From contig NC_013131.1 of assembly GCF_000024025.1 (NCBI RefSeq), positions 1,798,001-1,862,000 on the forward strand: DNA of 64,000 nucleotides, written 5' to 3'. A program made the position numbers and the translations under genes. Positions 1 to 9,700 of this stretch are shown here, piece after piece. This stretch comes from Catenulispora acidiphila DSM 44928. Its GTDB lineage: Bacteria > Actinomycetota > Actinomycetes > Streptomycetales > Catenulisporaceae. Numbering within the stretch: position 1 is the first letter of the stretch; every line of letters begins with the position of its first letter. The notes below the pieces were generated by a model. The model made no database searches and had not been told where the DNA came from. It worked only from the letters and a program-made list of their open reading frames with translations.

Positions 1-41
1 GAGCCGAGAACGATGGTGTCGGGACTGCTGCGCAGCCAAGG

Positions 42-59
42 TTGCGCAATCCAGGTTGC
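42..59. promoter_or_regulatory. Possible operator upstream of MarR gene
   Basis: An 8-bp perfect palindrome TTGCGCAA (42-49) sits between two copies of AGGTTGC (39-45 and 53-59), just upstream of the MarR gene. MarR proteins often bind short dyads near their own promoter, so an autoregulatory site is plausible. That role is inference. Confidence 0.3.
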
Positions 60-64
60 CTATC

Positions 65-70
65 TATCGT
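65..70 (+). promoter_or_regulatory. -10 box, leaderless-type start of MarR gene
   Basis: TATCGT fits the actinobacterial -10 consensus TANNNT and ends 6 nt before the GTG at 77. That spacing predicts transcription starting at or next to the start codon. No Shine-Dalgarno sequence is seen before this GTG. Confidence 0.4.
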
Positions 71-76
71 GAGGGC

Positions 77-538
77 GTGACCGAGCCCCCCACCGGTACC
101 GACGACCTCCCCGAGGCGGCGTCGCGTGCGGCCATGGAGATCTTCGTCGTCTTCGGCCGCCTGCGGCGCCGCCTCACCGCGCTGCCCGGCGACTCCGGAA
201 TGACGCCCACGCAGGCCTCGGTCCTGACCCGGCTGAGCAAGGTCGACTCCGCGACGGTCGGCGAGCTGGCCGGCGCCGAGCAGGTCACACACCAGGCGAC
301 GGTCAAGACCGTGGCCGCGCTCGAGCAGGCCGGGCTGGTCCGCCGGGACCCCGACCCCGGCGACGGCCGCCGCCAGCTCATCAGCCTCACCGAGGACGGA
401 CGCACCCGCGCCCACGGCGAGCGGCACGCCCGGCAGGAGTGGATGGCCCGGGCGCTCGCCGAGCTCGGCACGCCGGAGGAGATCCGCGCGGTGCTGGTCG
501 CGGCCGAGTTGCTCGGCAAGGTCTCCGACGCGCCGTGA
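77..538 (+). CDS. MarR family transcriptional regulator
   Basis: Predicted DNA-binding repressor of about 153 residues, the usual MarR length. The winged helix is visible from 'MTPTQASVLTRL' through 'VGELAGAEQVTHQATVKTVAALEQAGLV' (helix-turn-helix plus recognition helix). It is followed by the wing 'RRDPDPGDGRRQ', a typical MarR D-x-R-x2-R-type wing. An upstream TTG (56) is in frame, but I prefer GTG 77 because it follows a TANNNT box by 6 nt. The gene lies 85 bp upstream of a co-oriented isochorismatase-like gene, which it may regulate. The ligand is unknown. Confidence 0.85.
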   Translation: MTEPPTGTDDLPEAASRAAMEIFVVFGRLRRRLTALPGDSGMTPTQASVLTRLSKVDSATVGELAGAEQVTHQATVKTVAALEQAGLVRRDPDPGDGRRQLISLTEDGRTRAHGERHARQEWMARALAELGTPEEIRAVLVAAELLGKVSDAP

Positions 539-623
539 GCTCGCAGGTCCTGAGGCCCTGAGGCTCCCGAACCGCGAACGTCCCACGAAGAAACCCTCGC
601 AGTCCCCCAGGAAAGGCACCCCC

Positions 624-1205
624 ATGGCCATCACCACCATCGACCCGAAGACCGCGCTGGTCGTCATCGACCTGCAGAACGGCATCACCGCGATGCCCGG
701 CGCGCCGGTCCCGACCCCCGACGTGATCAAGAACTCCGTCGAGCTGGCGCAGGCGTTCCGCGAGCGCGGCCTGCCGGTCGTGCTGGTCAACGTCACCTTC
801 GCCGAGGACGGCGCGGACGCCCTGCCCGGCCGCACCGACCAGCAGCGTCCGGCCGGGCAGATGCCCGCGGGCTGGGACGCGGTCATCGCCGACCTCGAGG
901 GCCACGCGAGCGACATCCGCGTCACCAAGCGCAACTGGTCCGCCTTCTACGGCACCAACCTCGACCTGCACCTGCGGCGCCGCGGCGTCACGCAGATCGT
1001 GCTGACCGGGATCGCGACCAGCATCGGCGTGGAGTCCACGGCGCGCTTCGCGCACGAGCACGGCTACCACGTCACGATCGCCACCGACGCGGTCACCGAC
1101 TCCAACGCCGAGGCGCACCTGAACAGTGTGGAGCGCATCTTCCCGCGCCTGGCCGAGAACGGGACCACCGCGGAGATCCTCGCCGCGCTGCCGGCCGCCG
1201 GCTGA
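624..1205 (+). CDS. Isochorismatase-family hydrolase lacking the usual Cys
   Basis: 193-residue alpha/beta protein of the isochorismatase-like fold, probably cytoplasmic. The Asp of the family triad is in 'VVIDLQNG' (D16) and the Lys in 'VTKRNWSAF' (K102). At the nucleophile position, where cysteine hydrolases read 'GVATxxCVExTAR', this protein reads 'GIATSIGVESTAR', with Gly135 in place of Cys. True isochorismatases such as PhzD and EntB also lack the Cys. It may therefore hydrolyse a vinyl ether rather than an amide, or belong to a divergent subfamily. A GGAAAGG-type ribosome site precedes the ATG. It is co-directional with the MarR gene. Confidence 0.8.
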   Translation: MAITTIDPKTALVVIDLQNGITAMPGAPVPTPDVIKNSVELAQAFRERGLPVVLVNVTFAEDGADALPGRTDQQRPAGQMPAGWDAVIADLEGHASDIRVTKRNWSAFYGTNLDLHLRRRGVTQIVLTGIATSIGVESTARFAHEHGYHVTIATDAVTDSNAEAHLNSVERIFPRLAENGTTAEILAALPAAG

Positions 1206-1285
1206 GCCGAGGCTGCGCAGAACCCCCGCCACCTCGCAGAATGGGAGGTGACGGGGACTGCGGAGCGACCCCTCAGGAGGCGGCG

Positions 1286-1975
1286 ATGAGCGGCAGGATC
1301 AAACATCCGGTCTTCGCTCGGATCTACGCGAGGTACGCCGGACCTTCCCTGGAGAAGGCGGGCATCGGCGTGCACAGGGACCGCCTGCTGGCGGATCTGA
1401 GCGGCGACGTCATCGAGGTCGGAGCGGGCAACGGCCTGAACTTCCCGCGCTATCCCCACGCGGTGGACCGCGTCGTCGCCGTCGAGCCGGAGCCGGACCT
1501 GCGTGCCCTGGCCGAGCGGGCGGCGCGCTCCGCACCGGTGCCGGTGCAGGTCGTCGAGGGACGCGCCGAGGCGCTGCCGTTCCCCGACGGATCCTTCGAC
1601 GCGGCGGTGGCGTGCCTGATGCTGTGTTCGGTGGCGGACCAGGGCATCGCCCTCACCGAGATCGCCAGGGTTCTGCGACCCGGCGGCACGCTGCACTTCT
1701 TCGAGCACGTCCAAGCCGGCACCGCCGGCATGCGCCGCGTCCAGCGCGCCCTGGACGCGACGGTCTGGCCGCTGTTCGCCGGCGGCTGCCACACCGCCCG
1801 CGACACCGCCGCCGCGATCGCCGCCGCCGGTTTCACGGTCACCGAGCTGGACTGCTTCGAGTTCCCCGAGAGCCGGATCCCGCTGCCGATCCAGACGCAC
1901 ATCCTCGGGACCGCGACCAAGCCTTCAGCTGCACCATCACCCTCGTCTTCACCCACACGGTCATCCTCACCCTGA
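1286..1975 (+). CDS. Class I SAM-dependent methyltransferase
   Basis: About 229 residues. The SAM-binding motif I is 'VIEVGAGNGLNFPRY', the acidic motif II is 'VAVEPEPDL', and motifs 'ALPFPDGSFDAAVACLMLC' and 'EIARVLRPGGTLHFFEH' follow, typical of the UbiE/Methyltransf_11 group. The late 'FAGGCHTARDT' resembles METTL7-type or phospholipid-type methyltransferases, so a small hydrophobic or lipid substrate is possible. The start is ATG 1286 because CAGGAGG lies 7 nt upstream; an in-frame ATG at 1241 lacks such a site. The C-terminal Ser/Pro tail is low complexity. The substrate is not identifiable. Confidence 0.8.
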   Translation: MSGRIKHPVFARIYARYAGPSLEKAGIGVHRDRLLADLSGDVIEVGAGNGLNFPRYPHAVDRVVAVEPEPDLRALAERAARSAPVPVQVVEGRAEALPFPDGSFDAAVACLMLCSVADQGIALTEIARVLRPGGTLHFFEHVQAGTAGMRRVQRALDATVWPLFAGGCHTARDTAAAIAAAGFTVTELDCFEFPESRIPLPIQTHILGTATKPSAAPSPSSSPTRSSSP

Positions 1976-2214
1976 CCCGACCGCGGCTGGCGTTTCCTGA
2001 GGCGCCGCCGACGTTTCCGGCCGCCTGGCTTTCGAGGCTGCGGGGTTGGTGCGCGATGTCGCATACGAGGTTGACCGTTATCCCGGTGGTGGACGACGCC
2101 TGCGGCTACAGCGTTTCTGGATATCGCGGGTATCGCAGGTGCTGACGGACCGGCGTGACAAATCTCTGATCGAACCCCTCACCACCGAACCGCCCTATAC
2201 CCCAGGATGGGTGT

Positions 2215-2541
2215 GTGAGCGGGAACTACGATCGCCTGGCCGCGATGATCGTCAAGGCCCGGGAGGCCAGGGGCTGGAGTCAGTCCGACCTGGCCAATCT
2301 GGCGTACGTCACGGAAGTGGTGATCGCGCGCGTCGAGGCCGGCAATCCCCCCAACATGGTGGCGCTGAAGGCGGTCGAGCAGGCGCTGGGCTGGCTGCCC
2401 GGCATCTTCGACCTGATCCTCGGCCAGGACGCGGACGCCGACGGCGACGAGGACGCCCTGGCCGCCGCCGGGGACGACGAGGACGACGGTTCGGCGGAGC
2501 TGCGCGAACTCACCGTGGACAGCAGCATCGACTGGGCCTGA
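2215..2541 (+). CDS. Small XRE-family helix-turn-helix protein with acidic tail
   Basis: 108 residues starting at GTG. Residues 5-60 form a Cro/CI-type HTH ('IVKAREARGWSQSDLANLAYVTEVVIARVEAG'). The second half is strongly acidic (residues about 70-90, rich in Asp/Glu/Ala). It is a stand-alone DNA-binding protein, and the acidic tail might serve as a protein-contact surface or DNA mimic. It has no operon partner: the next gene is on the opposite strand and ends 26 bp beyond it. The target is unknown. Confidence 0.65.
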   Translation: MSGNYDRLAAMIVKAREARGWSQSDLANLAYVTEVVIARVEAGNPPNMVALKAVEQALGWLPGIFDLILGQDADADGDEDALAAAGDDEDDGSAELRELTVDSSIDWA

Positions 2542-2567
2542 CGCGGGACGCCGGACGCCGGACGCCG

Positions 2568-4481
2568 TCAGCCGAAAAGCTCTCCGAGCACGAACTCGTC
2601 GCGCCGGCCGTCGTCCCACGTCGCGACGAGGCAGTCGGCGGTCACCGCGATCGTGACCGGGACCGAGCCAACCGAATCACGCCCCAGCCGATGCGCTGAG
2701 ACATATGTCGTCGGCAACCCCGCAACCGGTTCGGCGGTGAGGTAGGGCGTGGCGCTGTACTCGCCGAACGCGTTGCCACCTTGGAAGCGGGCAACGCCGG
2801 AACCGGTCCAGCCGTGCAGAGGCGTGAGTTCGACGCTCACATCGTCGCCGCGTATCGCAGTGCCCTCAGCAACCGGTTCCTGAGCGCCGGCAACAGCGAA
2901 CGAACCCTCCCGCACCGTCCATCCCGGCGGCGCCGTGACCAGATGCGCACGCAGCTCAATGCCCTGATGAAGTATCGACAGCGCAACCACACGCGCCCCC
3001 GGCACATCGACGCCGCCCATCCGCGGCCGGTACCACGAGGCAGCCCACCTCTCGCCGGTGACCGTGCCGCGCAAGCCCTCACGCCGGCTCGCGCGCCCCC
3101 ACTCGTCGATCAGCGCCAACTGCCCGTCAACGCCTGCGATCCAGGCGTCGCCGACGCCGGGCGCGGTATGCGTGGAGTAGCCGACCGACGCGTAGTGCGG
3201 ATCGCCGCTGCCCGTAGCCGGATCGATGACGTGATCGCTGGCGTGGTTCGCGATCTGCACCACGCCGTCGCCGGAGCGGATCACCCACCCGACGGCATGA
3301 AGGGTTCTGACACAGTCGCCGCGGTCGGCGCGCTCCGACGGCTGCGGCTGTTCCGGTTCGGTCCACAGCGGATGGTCGGCGGGAGCGGCGAGCCCGAGAA
3401 ACCCCATCCCTGCGAAATACGGGGAGCCGGGTCCGCTGTAGACCTGGCACATCGGCAGGAACTGCCTCGAGCTCCAGCCCAACGAGGGCGGCCCGTCGAC
3501 CGCGGCGCCCAACTCCACAGTGAACCGCCGCAGCACGCCGCTAGCCAGACGCCGCGTCGCCCCCGCCGACTCGCTCCCGACTCCAGCGAGCGCGGCGGTC
3601 CACAACCCGCCCAACACGGCGTGCCGATACGTCAGTGACCGTCCCTGATGCAGCGGCGACCCGTCGGCGGCGAACAGCAGCGCGTAGGAGTCGGCGAACT
3701 CGCCCAACCGCCGCAAGTACTGCTCGCGCCGCTCAACGGCTTGCTCAGAGAGCTGATACCACTGCCACAGGAAGGGGTGGATCACCCATGAGTTGTAGTG
3801 GTCGACTCGATTCCCGTGTCCGGTCGTCGGGCCGATCGGACCGTCGTTGTACCAACCGTCGCCGAGATACCAGGACTCGAATACGTCCACGTCCTCCTGC
3901 GCGTGACCGCCGGGAACGTCGTATCCCGCCGAGGTCAGGAACGCCTCGATCACCGCCGTGAACAACAGCCAGTTGTTGTCCGAGCCGTGTTTCACGGCGT
4001 GGTGCGTCAGCCAGTCGGCGGTCTGATCGCGCAGTTTCTCGTCCAGCCGGTCCCACAGCTGCGCACGGCAGACGGCGAGCCCGAAGGCGAGATTCGCGGC
4101 TTCCACGATGGGCTGCGGCGTGCCGTTCCACTGCTTGATCTCGTCTACCCCGATGGCCCGCCCCCACCGGTCCGGGCCATCGGGAGCCATCGCGGCGGCC
4201 AGACCGCGGGCGTACCAGCCCGCGTGGTCGTGCGGGTCCTCGGCGCGGCCCGCCAGCAGGGGAGCCGCTGTCAGGAAGCTGCGAGCGAAGCCCTCGATGC
4301 CGTCGCTGCGGATTCCGGCCGCCGAGGGCCGTCCGGGCGGCGTGATCAGCCCGCCGTCCGGTGAGGCGTGGCGGCGGGCGGTCAGCAGCCAGTGGTCGGC
4401 CACCGCCTCCCAGTGCGCGCGCGTCCAGCCGGTACAGGGGGATAAGCCGCGGTCCTCAGGCGGGAGTCGCAGGTCGTTCAT
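2568..4481 (-). CDS. DUF2264 domain-containing protein
   Basis: 637 residues, no signal peptide. The N-terminal two-thirds ('WTRAHWEAVADHWLL', 'GIEGFARSFLTAAPLLAG', 'NNWLLF', 'WYLGDGWYNDGP', 'VDHYNSWVIHPFLWQW') match the DUF2264 pattern, an (alpha/alpha)6-type fold often encoded beside glycoside hydrolases. The C-terminal part is beta-rich. The ribosome site AGAGGA precedes the ATG. It is the last gene of a leftward run with the ROK regulator and alpha-mannosidase, 27 bp after the ROK gene. That context points to processing of an oligosaccharide, perhaps a uronic-acid sugar, but the reaction is unassigned. Confidence 0.75.
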   Translation of the reverse strand: MNDLRLPPEDRGLSPCTGWTRAHWEAVADHWLLTARRHASPDGGLITPPGRPSAAGIRSDGIEGFARSFLTAAPLLAGRAEDPHDHAGWYARGLAAAMAPDGPDRWGRAIGVDEIKQWNGTPQPIVEAANLAFGLAVCRAQLWDRLDEKLRDQTADWLTHHAVKHGSDNNWLLFTAVIEAFLTSAGYDVPGGHAQEDVDVFESWYLGDGWYNDGPIGPTTGHGNRVDHYNSWVIHPFLWQWYQLSEQAVERREQYLRRLGEFADSYALLFAADGSPLHQGRSLTYRHAVLGGLWTAALAGVGSESAGATRRLASGVLRRFTVELGAAVDGPPSLGWSSRQFLPMCQVYSGPGSPYFAGMGFLGLAAPADHPLWTEPEQPQPSERADRGDCVRTLHAVGWVIRSGDGVVQIANHASDHVIDPATGSGDPHYASVGYSTHTAPGVGDAWIAGVDGQLALIDEWGRASRREGLRGTVTGERWAASWYRPRMGGVDVPGARVVALSILHQGIELRAHLVTAPPGWTVREGSFAVAGAQEPVAEGTAIRGDDVSVELTPLHGWTGSGVARFQGGNAFGEYSATPYLTAEPVAGLPTTYVSAHRLGRDSVGSVPVTIAVTADCLVATWDDGRRDEFVLGELFG

Positions 4482-4508
4482 GCAGTGGTCCTCTTGCTGT
4501 GTGCCGGT

Positions 4509-6773
4509 TCAGGGCGAGCGCCGCAGCCTCGGCGTGAACGTGGAGTGGAAGATCGTCGACGCCGCGCCGACCGCGACCGCCTCGCTGCTGTTCACCGAGC
4601 GCTCGACGCGGATGCGGCGCAAGCGGCGCGCGGTCGGGTAGGCGTTGACCGCGTGCTCGATCTCGGTGAGCCAGACGTCGGCGACCTCGCCGGTGAAGAA
4701 CGGTCCGCCGACCACGACCAGCCCGACGTCCAGCAGGTCGATCACCGACAGCACGCCCCGGCTGACCGCCTTCGCCGCCTGCTGCACGGTCAGCTTCGAG
4801 CGCTGCCGCCCGATCGCGCGCGAGGGATGCTCCGCCGGCGCGTAGCTCCCCGGGTTGCACTCCGGGAGGATCTCCGGCCGTCCGGACTCGTCGAAGCGGC
4901 CCAGCGTGACCGCGCAGAGCTGGCCGAACTCGCCGGCGTTCGCGGTCAGTCCGCGATACAGGTCGCCGTTGAGGAACAGCCCGGTCCCGACGCCGGTGCC
5001 CAGATACAGATACACGAAGTCGCACGCGCGGCTGTCCCGGCCGATCCAGCGCTCGCCGACCGCCGCCGCCGAGCAGTCCTTCTCGATCACGATGCGGCAG
5101 GAGAACCGGCGCTCCAGCAAGGTGCGCAGCGGGACGTCGCGCAGCACCGACATCAGCGGCGGATCGAGCACCGTCCCGGAGACGGTGTCCACCGGACCGG
5201 GGGTCGCCACGCCGATGCCGAGGAACCCCTCCTCCCACCGGCCGTGCCCGGCTTGTTCGAGCACTGTCTCGCCCAGGTCGGCGATCTGGGTCACGACCGC
5301 GCCCGGCCGGGGGTCGGAGGTGATCGGTTCGGACCGCCTGGCGACGACCCGCCCCGAGAGGTCGACCAGCACCGCGGTCAGCACATGCGGGTCGATGTGG
5401 ATGCCCAATGCGTGCGCCGCGCCGTCCCGCAGCCGGACCGGGCTGCTCGGCTTGCCGACGGCGGAATGGCGCTGCCGCTCCTCCACGAGCAGTCCGCGCT
5501 GGATCAGCGAGCGCGCGATGCGGGACACCGACTGTTGCGTGAGCCGGGTGCGCTCGGCGATCTCGCCGCGGGTGATCCGGCCGGCGAGCCGCACCGTCTC
5601 GATCACCACGCACTCGTTGAACGAGCCGAGGTCGATCTGGTTCGCTCCGCCGCCGGTCCCCGGACCGGAATGGCCCGGTGAGGGCAGCGGGAGCGTCGGA
5701 GGCGCGGCGGACGGTGCCGGGAGCGGTTCGCGGATCCAGCGGACCCGCGCCGTTTCCGGGCCGTCGACGTAGCGCGACAGGACCGAGGCGACGTCGAGCA
5801 GCACGCGGGTGGAGGACTCCGGATGCCGGGCGGCGTCCAGGGCCAGCACGGCGCGGGTGAACGAGAGCCCGGTGGTCCGCTCCGGCGGCTGGTGGACGGT
5901 GATCCCCAGATGCGAGCAGCGCTCGGCGATCTGGGTCTGTAACGGCCGCGTGCTGGACGGTTCGGCGCGCAGGATCACGGCGTGCAGTTCCGGCAGCGGG
6001 TGGGTGCGGCGGACGGCGTCCAGGAAGGGACCGACGAAATCGGTGTCGTGGTGGGTGCCGGAGTTGAGCCCGGAGGTGAGTCCGGAACTGAGCCCAGAGG
6101 TAGAGACAGAGCCGGATCCGAAGCCAGGGCCTGGGCCGGCGATCGGCGCGGGCGCCGCGGCTTCGGCCTGCGCGGCAGCCGTCGCCTCGGTCAGTGCGTT
6201 CCCGACAGCTGCCAGCGCGTAGGGATCGACGGCTGGTTCGGCCGAGGGCGGCGGGACTGTCGCGACCGAGCGTCCGGCGAGCACCAGAACCGTGCAGCCG
6301 GCGTCCAAATGCAGCCCGACCGGCCACAGATCGCTCGGCTCCAGCGCGGGGATCACCGGGATCTGCGGCACGGTCAGCCGGCTGCCGGTCAGGTTCCAGC
6401 GGTGCCGGGTCTCGGCGACGACGGTGTGCGAGCAGCCGAGGCGGCGCGCGACCATCCGCGAGGTGCGGGCGTCCGGGGTGGAGGTGAGGATGCTGGCGAC
6501 GATCTCGCCCTCGTCCACCGCCGACGGGCGTCCGGTGCGGGCCCGGTCCAGCAGGCCGTCGAGTCCTTCGACGGCGTAGCGCTTGCGCCAGGTGCTGACC
6601 GTCTGCCGGGAGACGCCCAGGCGCCGGGCGATGTCGGCGTTGCGCAGTCCCTCGGCGGCCAGCAGCACGATCGACGCGCGCAACGCCTGCTGACCGTCGC
6701 CGTCGGCCCACCGGCGCAGCACCGAGTGCCCGTCGGCACCCGGCGCCGCGCCGGAGGAGGGCACCTCACCCAT
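4509..6773 (-). CDS. ROK-family regulator fused to an IS630-like N-terminal region
   Basis: 754 residues, about twice the usual ROK regulator length. Residues 28-130 look like the helix-turn-helix of IS630-type transposases ('GLRNADIARRLGVSRQTVSTWRKRY', 'GLDGLLDRARTGRP'). Residues 149-345 retain weak similarity to the IS630 DDE core but lack the acidic residues. Residues 380-445 are a MarR-like winged helix ('GRITRGEIAERTRLTQQSVSRIARSLIQRGLL'), and 450-740 a ROK domain ('GIGVATPGPVD', 'EKDCSAAAVGE', 'YLGTGVGTGLF', 'NAGEFGQL'). The phosphate-loop DxGxT is absent, so sugar kinase activity is unlikely. The start overlaps the end of the mannosidase gene by 8 bp. It probably senses a sugar and controls this locus. 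Confidence 0.8.
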   Translation of the reverse strand: MGEVPSSGAAPGADGHSVLRRWADGDGQQALRASIVLLAAEGLRNADIARRLGVSRQTVSTWRKRYAVEGLDGLLDRARTGRPSAVDEGEIVASILTSTPDARTSRMVARRLGCSHTVVAETRHRWNLTGSRLTVPQIPVIPALEPSDLWPVGLHLDAGCTVLVLAGRSVATVPPPSAEPAVDPYALAAVGNALTEATAAAQAEAAAPAPIAGPGPGFGSGSVSTSGLSSGLTSGLNSGTHHDTDFVGPFLDAVRRTHPLPELHAVILRAEPSSTRPLQTQIAERCSHLGITVHQPPERTTGLSFTRAVLALDAARHPESSTRVLLDVASVLSRYVDGPETARVRWIREPLPAPSAAPPTLPLPSPGHSGPGTGGGANQIDLGSFNECVVIETVRLAGRITRGEIAERTRLTQQSVSRIARSLIQRGLLVEERQRHSAVGKPSSPVRLRDGAAHALGIHIDPHVLTAVLVDLSGRVVARRSEPITSDPRPGAVVTQIADLGETVLEQAGHGRWEEGFLGIGVATPGPVDTVSGTVLDPPLMSVLRDVPLRTLLERRFSCRIVIEKDCSAAAVGERWIGRDSRACDFVYLYLGTGVGTGLFLNGDLYRGLTANAGEFGQLCAVTLGRFDESGRPEILPECNPGSYAPAEHPSRAIGRQRSKLTVQQAAKAVSRGVLSVIDLLDVGLVVVGGPFFTGEVADVWLTEIEHAVNAYPTARRLRRIRVERSVNSSEAVAVGAASTIFHSTFTPRLRRSP

Positions 6774-9700
6774 CCGAGGAACCGGGGGTCAGGCGCAGGG
6801 TGAGGATCTGGAAGGGACGCAGCGTCAGATCGACCGCGTCGGCGTCGATCGTCAGGGGAGTGTCGGGCCGCTCCAGCAGGTCGGTGATCGAGGCCTCGGC
6901 GACCGGGAAGCCGAAGCCCAGGCGCGTTTCCGCACGTCCGCTCCGGGATTCATAGAGGCGGACGACTATGTCGCCCGAGCGGTCGTCGGCGAGTTTCACG
7001 CACTCCACGACCACATCGGGGTTGTCGACCGTGACCAGGGACTGCCCGCTGCCGCCCGCCGCAGTTGCACGCAGCGGCAGGTTGAGCGCGTGCGCCTCGG
7101 CCAGTGCCGCGCGCGTGTCGGCGCCGGGCACGACGGCGTAGGCGAACCGGTGCCGCCCGAGATCGGCCTGGGGATCGGGGGAGTTCGGCGCGCGCAGCAG
7201 AGTCAGCCGTACGGTCGTGGTGCTTCCCCCTTCCGGGCGGGTCAGACGCGAAGCATCGTAGCCGTAGGTGGAGTCGGTGATCAGCGCCGTGCCCCAGCCG
7301 TGCTCGCCGACGTGGATCCAGCGGTGCGCCCAGACCTCGAAACGCGCCGCGTCCCACGAGGTGTTCTCGTGCGTCGGGCGGCTGACGTGGCCGAACTGGA
7401 TCTCGGCGGCGGTGTGCTCGGCATGCACGTCCAACTGCCACGCGGACTTCAGCACCGCGTCCCGCTCCCGCCAGTCGATGTCGGTGACGACATCCAGCCG
7501 CCGCGAGCCGACCCCGAGCCGCACATCCTGCACGAGCCGCGAGTCGCCGAACGTCCGCTCGACCCGCACGGTCGCCACCAGCGGGCCCGCGTCCAGGAGG
7601 GTCACGGTAGCCGGAGCGCCGTGCTCGGCGGTGAGGTCGGTCCGAACGGTGCGATAGTGGCGCTCCAGATTCCACGCCGGCCACAGGTTCGGCTGGTCGC
7701 GATGCAGCTGGAGCAGGTTGCCCGCACCGCCCGGGGCGATCGCGTCGCGGCCGAGAGCGAGGTCCCGCACGGAGCGCAGCAGACCGTCGGCGTCGATATG
7801 CGCCTCGATGACGCCATTGGCGAGGACGAAGCCGCCGCCGGAGTCCGCGGTGACGGTGACCGGCGCCAGATCGGCGAGTTCGGGAAGCAACGAGCCGATA
7901 CCGAGCGCCGGAACATCGGCGAGCGCCGCCACCCGGCCATCGGAGAGGACCTGGTGCGCCGCTTCGGCGGCGGGTGCGGTTGTGGTTGCAGTTGCGAGCA
8001 AGACCACCTCACGGCGATCATGCGCCGCCGCATTCAGAACACTGATACTCGATGCCGCATCGTCGCCATCCGAACCCGCGCCCCTGCCCGCGTCCTCGGC
8101 CAGCGCATCGGCAGCTTGCGCGATCACCGCTTCCAGCCGCTCGTGGATCCGTCCGTACACCGCCTCGGCCTCCCGGTGCACCCACGCGATCGAGGTGCCG
8201 GGCAGGATGTCGTGGAACTGGTGCAGCAGCACTTGCTGCCACAAGTCGTCCAGTTCCTCGTGCGGATACGTCGCTCCGGTGCGCACCGCCGCCGTCGCCG
8301 ACCACAGCTCCGCCTCGCGCAGCAGTGCCTCCGAGCGACGGTTGCCGCGCTTGGTGCGGGCTTGGCTGGTGTACACGCCGCGGTGGTACTCCAGGTACAG
8401 CTCGCCGCGCCACACTGGCGGGTTCGGGTAGTCGGCGGCTGCCTCCTGAAAGAACTGCGAGGGGTTCTGCACCTCTACGCGTGGCGAGCCTTCCAGGTCG
8501 CGGAGGCGGCGGGCTTTCTCGAGCATCTCGCGGGTGGGACCGCCGCCGCCGTCGCCGTGGCCGAAGGGTGCCAGCGACATCGTGGCGTCGCCCTTGTCGC
8601 GGAAGTTGGATTGGGCGTGGGCCAGTTCGCGGCCGGTGAGTTCGGCGTTGTAGCTGTCGATCGGGGGGAAGTGGGTCAGGATCCTGGTTCCGTCGATGCC
8701 CTCCCAGGCGAAGGTGTGGTGCGGCAGTTCGTTGGTCTCGCTCCAGTGCAGCTTCTGGGACAGGAACCATTCGGCGCCGGCGAGCCGGGCCAGCTGCGGG
8801 TAGGCGGCGGTGTAGCCGAAGGAGTCCGGCAGCCAGACGCCGTCCTGCTCGATGCCGAACTCCTCGGCGAAGAAGCGGCGGCCGTACACCAACTGGCGCG
8901 CGAGTGCCTCGCCGCCGGGCATGTTGCCGTCGGCTTCCACCCACATGCCGCCGACGGGGACGAACGTGCCCTCGCCGACCGCCTTGCGGATGCGCTCGAA
9001 CAGTTCCGGGCGCGATTGCTTGACCCAGGCGTACTGCTGCGCCGAGGAGCAGGCGAAGATCAGCTCCGGGTACTCCTCGGCGAGGGACAGGACGTTGCTG
9101 AAGGTGCGGACGCACTTGCGCATCGTCTCGCGCTGCGGCCACAGCCACGCCGAGTCGATGTGCGCGTGGCCGACGCCGCTGATCTTGTGCGCCGAGGTGT
9201 ACGCCGGGCGGGTGAGTGCCTCGACGAGTTCGCCGCGGGCGGCGCTCGCCGTGCCGGAGACGTCGCGGGGGTCGGTGGCGTCGGCGGCGCGGGCCAGGGC
9301 CCGCATGATCTCGTGCCGGCGCGGGCTGTCCAGCGGCAGCTCGCGCATCAGCTGGTCCAGCACCTCCACGTCGTGGATCAGGTGCCAGACCTCATCGTCG
9401 CGCACCGCGAGGTCGGCGGAGACCAGCCGGTACAGCGGGTCCTCGCCGGCGGTGGCGCGGTCGCCGAAGTGGGTGTCGCGGCCGTGCGCGCTCTCGATGC
9501 CGGGGTTGGCGGCGGCCTCGACGAGAAACTCAACGCTCGCACCGGCTTCGGCGCTTGTGCTGACCAACACGTCGCGGTTCATCGGGTGCAGACCGTGCAG
9601 CGCGCGGCCGTCGGGGGTGTGGACCAGGCCCTCGGCCTGGCCGCCGGGACCCCGGCCCGGATCGAATCCGAGGTCGAACACCGCCTCCACGCGCCGTCCG

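Noticed and set aside
21-76. TTG at 56 as the MarR start
   Set aside because: No ribosome site, and the TANNNT box at 65-70 placed 6 nt before GTG 77 makes the later start more likely.
4509-6773. Intact insertion sequence in the ROK gene
   Set aside because: Continuous single frame with ROK domain, no terminal inverted repeats or target duplications seen, and the DDE residues are missing; a domesticated fusion fits better.
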